This document shows positions 63,332-64,000 of a DNA stretch of 64,000 nt, one piece after another; position 1 is the stretch's first letter; the number at the start of each line of letters is the position of its first letter. The notes below the pieces were generated by a model that saw nothing but the letters and a program-made list of their open reading frames with translations, did no database searches and had not been told where the DNA came from. Both the position numbers and the translations under genes were made by a program. This DNA comes from CAYVUM01 sp964619055 (GTDB lineage: Bacteria; Pseudomonadota; Alphaproteobacteria; Rhodospirillales; Defluviicoccaceae), in contig CAZUDB010000001.1 of NCBI GenBank assembly GCA_964619055.1, positions 62,001-126,000 of the forward strand, written 5' to 3'.

Positions 63332-63745
63332 CTATGGGCTGGCCACAGCTGACGTGGGTGTCAATGGACGGGCGCGCTCATCTAATAACTCAGCGCACCG
63401 ACCTTCCAATTCGTGTAATTCATCAAGCAGTGATGCTATATCTTTTTGCTGCTGTAATAACGAACCGCGACGTTCTTTAATTTTCAACAAAACAAGTTGT
63501 AATTGTGCAATTTCACTACGATCGACATCGTAAATATCGATCATTTCGCGAATTTCCTGCAGCGAAAAACCGAGACGCTTGCCACGTAGGATTAACTTCA
63601 ATCTAACCCGATCTCGCGAGCGATAGACTCGACGGGTCCCATCGCGCTGCGGTGTCAACAGGCCTTCGTCTTCATAGAACCGAATGGCCCGGGGGGTGAC
63701 GCCGAACTCCTCTGAGAGCTCAGTGATACGATAGGTCCTTGGCAT
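63332..63745 (-). CDS. MerR-family regulator (LiuR-like)
   Basis: Transcription regulator of 137 aa. The MerR helix-turn-helix is at the N-terminus (YRITELSEEFGVTPRAIRFYE, RVYRSRDRVRLKLI), followed by a long dimerisation coiled coil and a short tail. Cysteines typical of metal sensors are missing (one Cys only). RGKRLGFSLQEIREMIDIYD matches the group that controls branched-chain amino acid catabolism (LiuR), but no liu gene is visible. It probably controls itself through the repeat at 63764-63786. Confidence 0.8.
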   Translation of the reverse strand: MPRTYRITELSEEFGVTPRAIRFYEDEGLLTPQRDGTRRVYRSRDRVRLKLILRGKRLGFSLQEIREMIDIYDVDRSEIAQLQLVLLKIKERRGSLLQQQKDIASLLDELHELEGRCAELLDERARPLTPTSAVASP

Positions 63746-63763
63746 ATGGACACGATACTTGCC

Positions 63764-63786
63764 GTTTACGTAAAGGTAAACGTAAA
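63764..63786. promoter_or_regulatory. Candidate MerR operator (TTTACGTAAA repeats)
   Basis: GTTTAC and GTAAAC form an inverted repeat with a 6-base centre (63764-63781), and a further CGTAAA follows, giving a run of TTTACG/CGTAAA half-sites. It lies 20-40 bases upstream of the MerR start, where such regulators bind their spacer-distorted promoters. TTTACGTAAA alone is a perfect 10-bp palindrome (63765-63774). Confidence 0.55.
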
Positions 63787-63829
63787 TCCGCGGCGGCAGA
63801 CCAAGCAGTCCTCCCTTTTTTCGTTTAGA

Positions 63830-64000
63830 TTACATGAGAATCAGGGCTGCCAGGCCGAGGAAGGAAACGAAGCCGGCAACGTCGGTCACGGTTGTAACGA
63901 ACACGCTAGACGCAATGGCGGGATCAATCCCGAACCGTTCAAGCAGCAGCGGCAGTGTCGCGCCCGCGAGCGCGGCAACGACCAAGTTGAAGATCATCGC
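63830..64000 (-). CDS. mgtE: Magnesium transporter MgtE, 3' end
   Basis: The last 56 codons of a gene that begins beyond the right edge. The translation (MIFNLVVAALAGATLPLLLE, then FGIDPAIASSVFVTTVTDVA and FLGLAALILM) is the C-terminal membrane core of MgtE; the TDVxGF part lines the magnesium pore. The rest, with CBS and N domains, lies outside the window. The stop TAA is at 63830-63832. Confidence 0.9.
   Translation of the reverse strand, partial: AMIFNLVVAALAGATLPLLLERFGIDPAIASSVFVTTVTDVAGFVSFLGLAALILM

Overview
The window reads as ordinary, densely packed, GC-rich chromosome of an alphaproteobacterium. A Rhodospirillales-like organism is my inference from a class I lysyl-tRNA synthetase, an exosortase A / PEP-CTERM exopolysaccharide module, the cobalamin gene fusions, a Tup tungstate transporter and a C-P lyase operon. 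No phage, insertion sequence, CRISPR array, rRNA or complete tRNA was seen. A perfect ParB-type parS palindrome at 36.6 kb suggests the window lies in the origin-proximal part of the chromosome.

Layout. 0.7-7.7 kb: exosortase A module (ATPase, polysaccharide deacetylase, FemAB-like acyltransferase, XrtA-EpsI fusion, asparagine-synthase-like amidotransferase). 7.8-14.0 kb: two small envelope proteins, then a leftward type I secretion operon (ABC permease/ATPase, HlyD adaptor, DUF4091-type glycoside-hydrolase-like protein). 14.3-17.7 kb: tupBCA tungstate importer, convergent with a helix-turn-helix/PBP-like regulator. 17.7-28.7 kb: cobalamin cluster (cbiB on the minus strand; cbiX, cobH, cobL, cobI-cbiG-cobJ fusion and cobM in one overlapping rightward operon; cobK and cbiD returning on the minus strand). 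28.8-47 kb: mostly housekeeping and envelope genes (TauE/SafE-like protein, aroQ, YbaY/META protein, YbjQ, ABC1 kinase, pepF, acyl-CoA ligase, caspase-like protein, parvulin, argJ, mutT, MoCF-domain protein, histidine phosphatase, SDR) and two paralogous PEP-CTERM-like secreted proteins. 47.3-55.3 kb: flavodoxin-like protein and phosphonate genes (PhnZ-like HD protein, phnM and phnF leftward; phnGHIJKL rightward). 55.4-64 kb: class I lysK, DapA-like aldolase, SDR, hybrid histidine kinase, diguanylate cyclase response regulator, MerR regulator and the 3' end of mgtE.

The most striking signal is regulatory. The two PEP-CTERM-like genes, both candidate substrates of the XrtA encoded 40 kb away, each have a sigma-54 type promoter (TGGCAT-N5-TTGC). 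Each promoter is preceded by two copies of a 17-bp TGTAAAG-N6-GACA-like box, at about 80 and 192 bp, with the same spacing at both genes. This is the layout expected for enhancer-dependent co-regulation of exosortase substrates. The C-terminal motifs of these substrates read P-V-P and P-A-P instead of P-E-P.

Other points of note are a cobI-cbiG-cobJ triple fusion, a DUF429-like domain fused to CobH, a mix of cobalt-early (cbiX, cbiD, cbiG) and Cob-type genes, a PhnZ-like HD protein beside C-P lyase genes, and several convergent gene pairs whose stop codons overlap by four bases.
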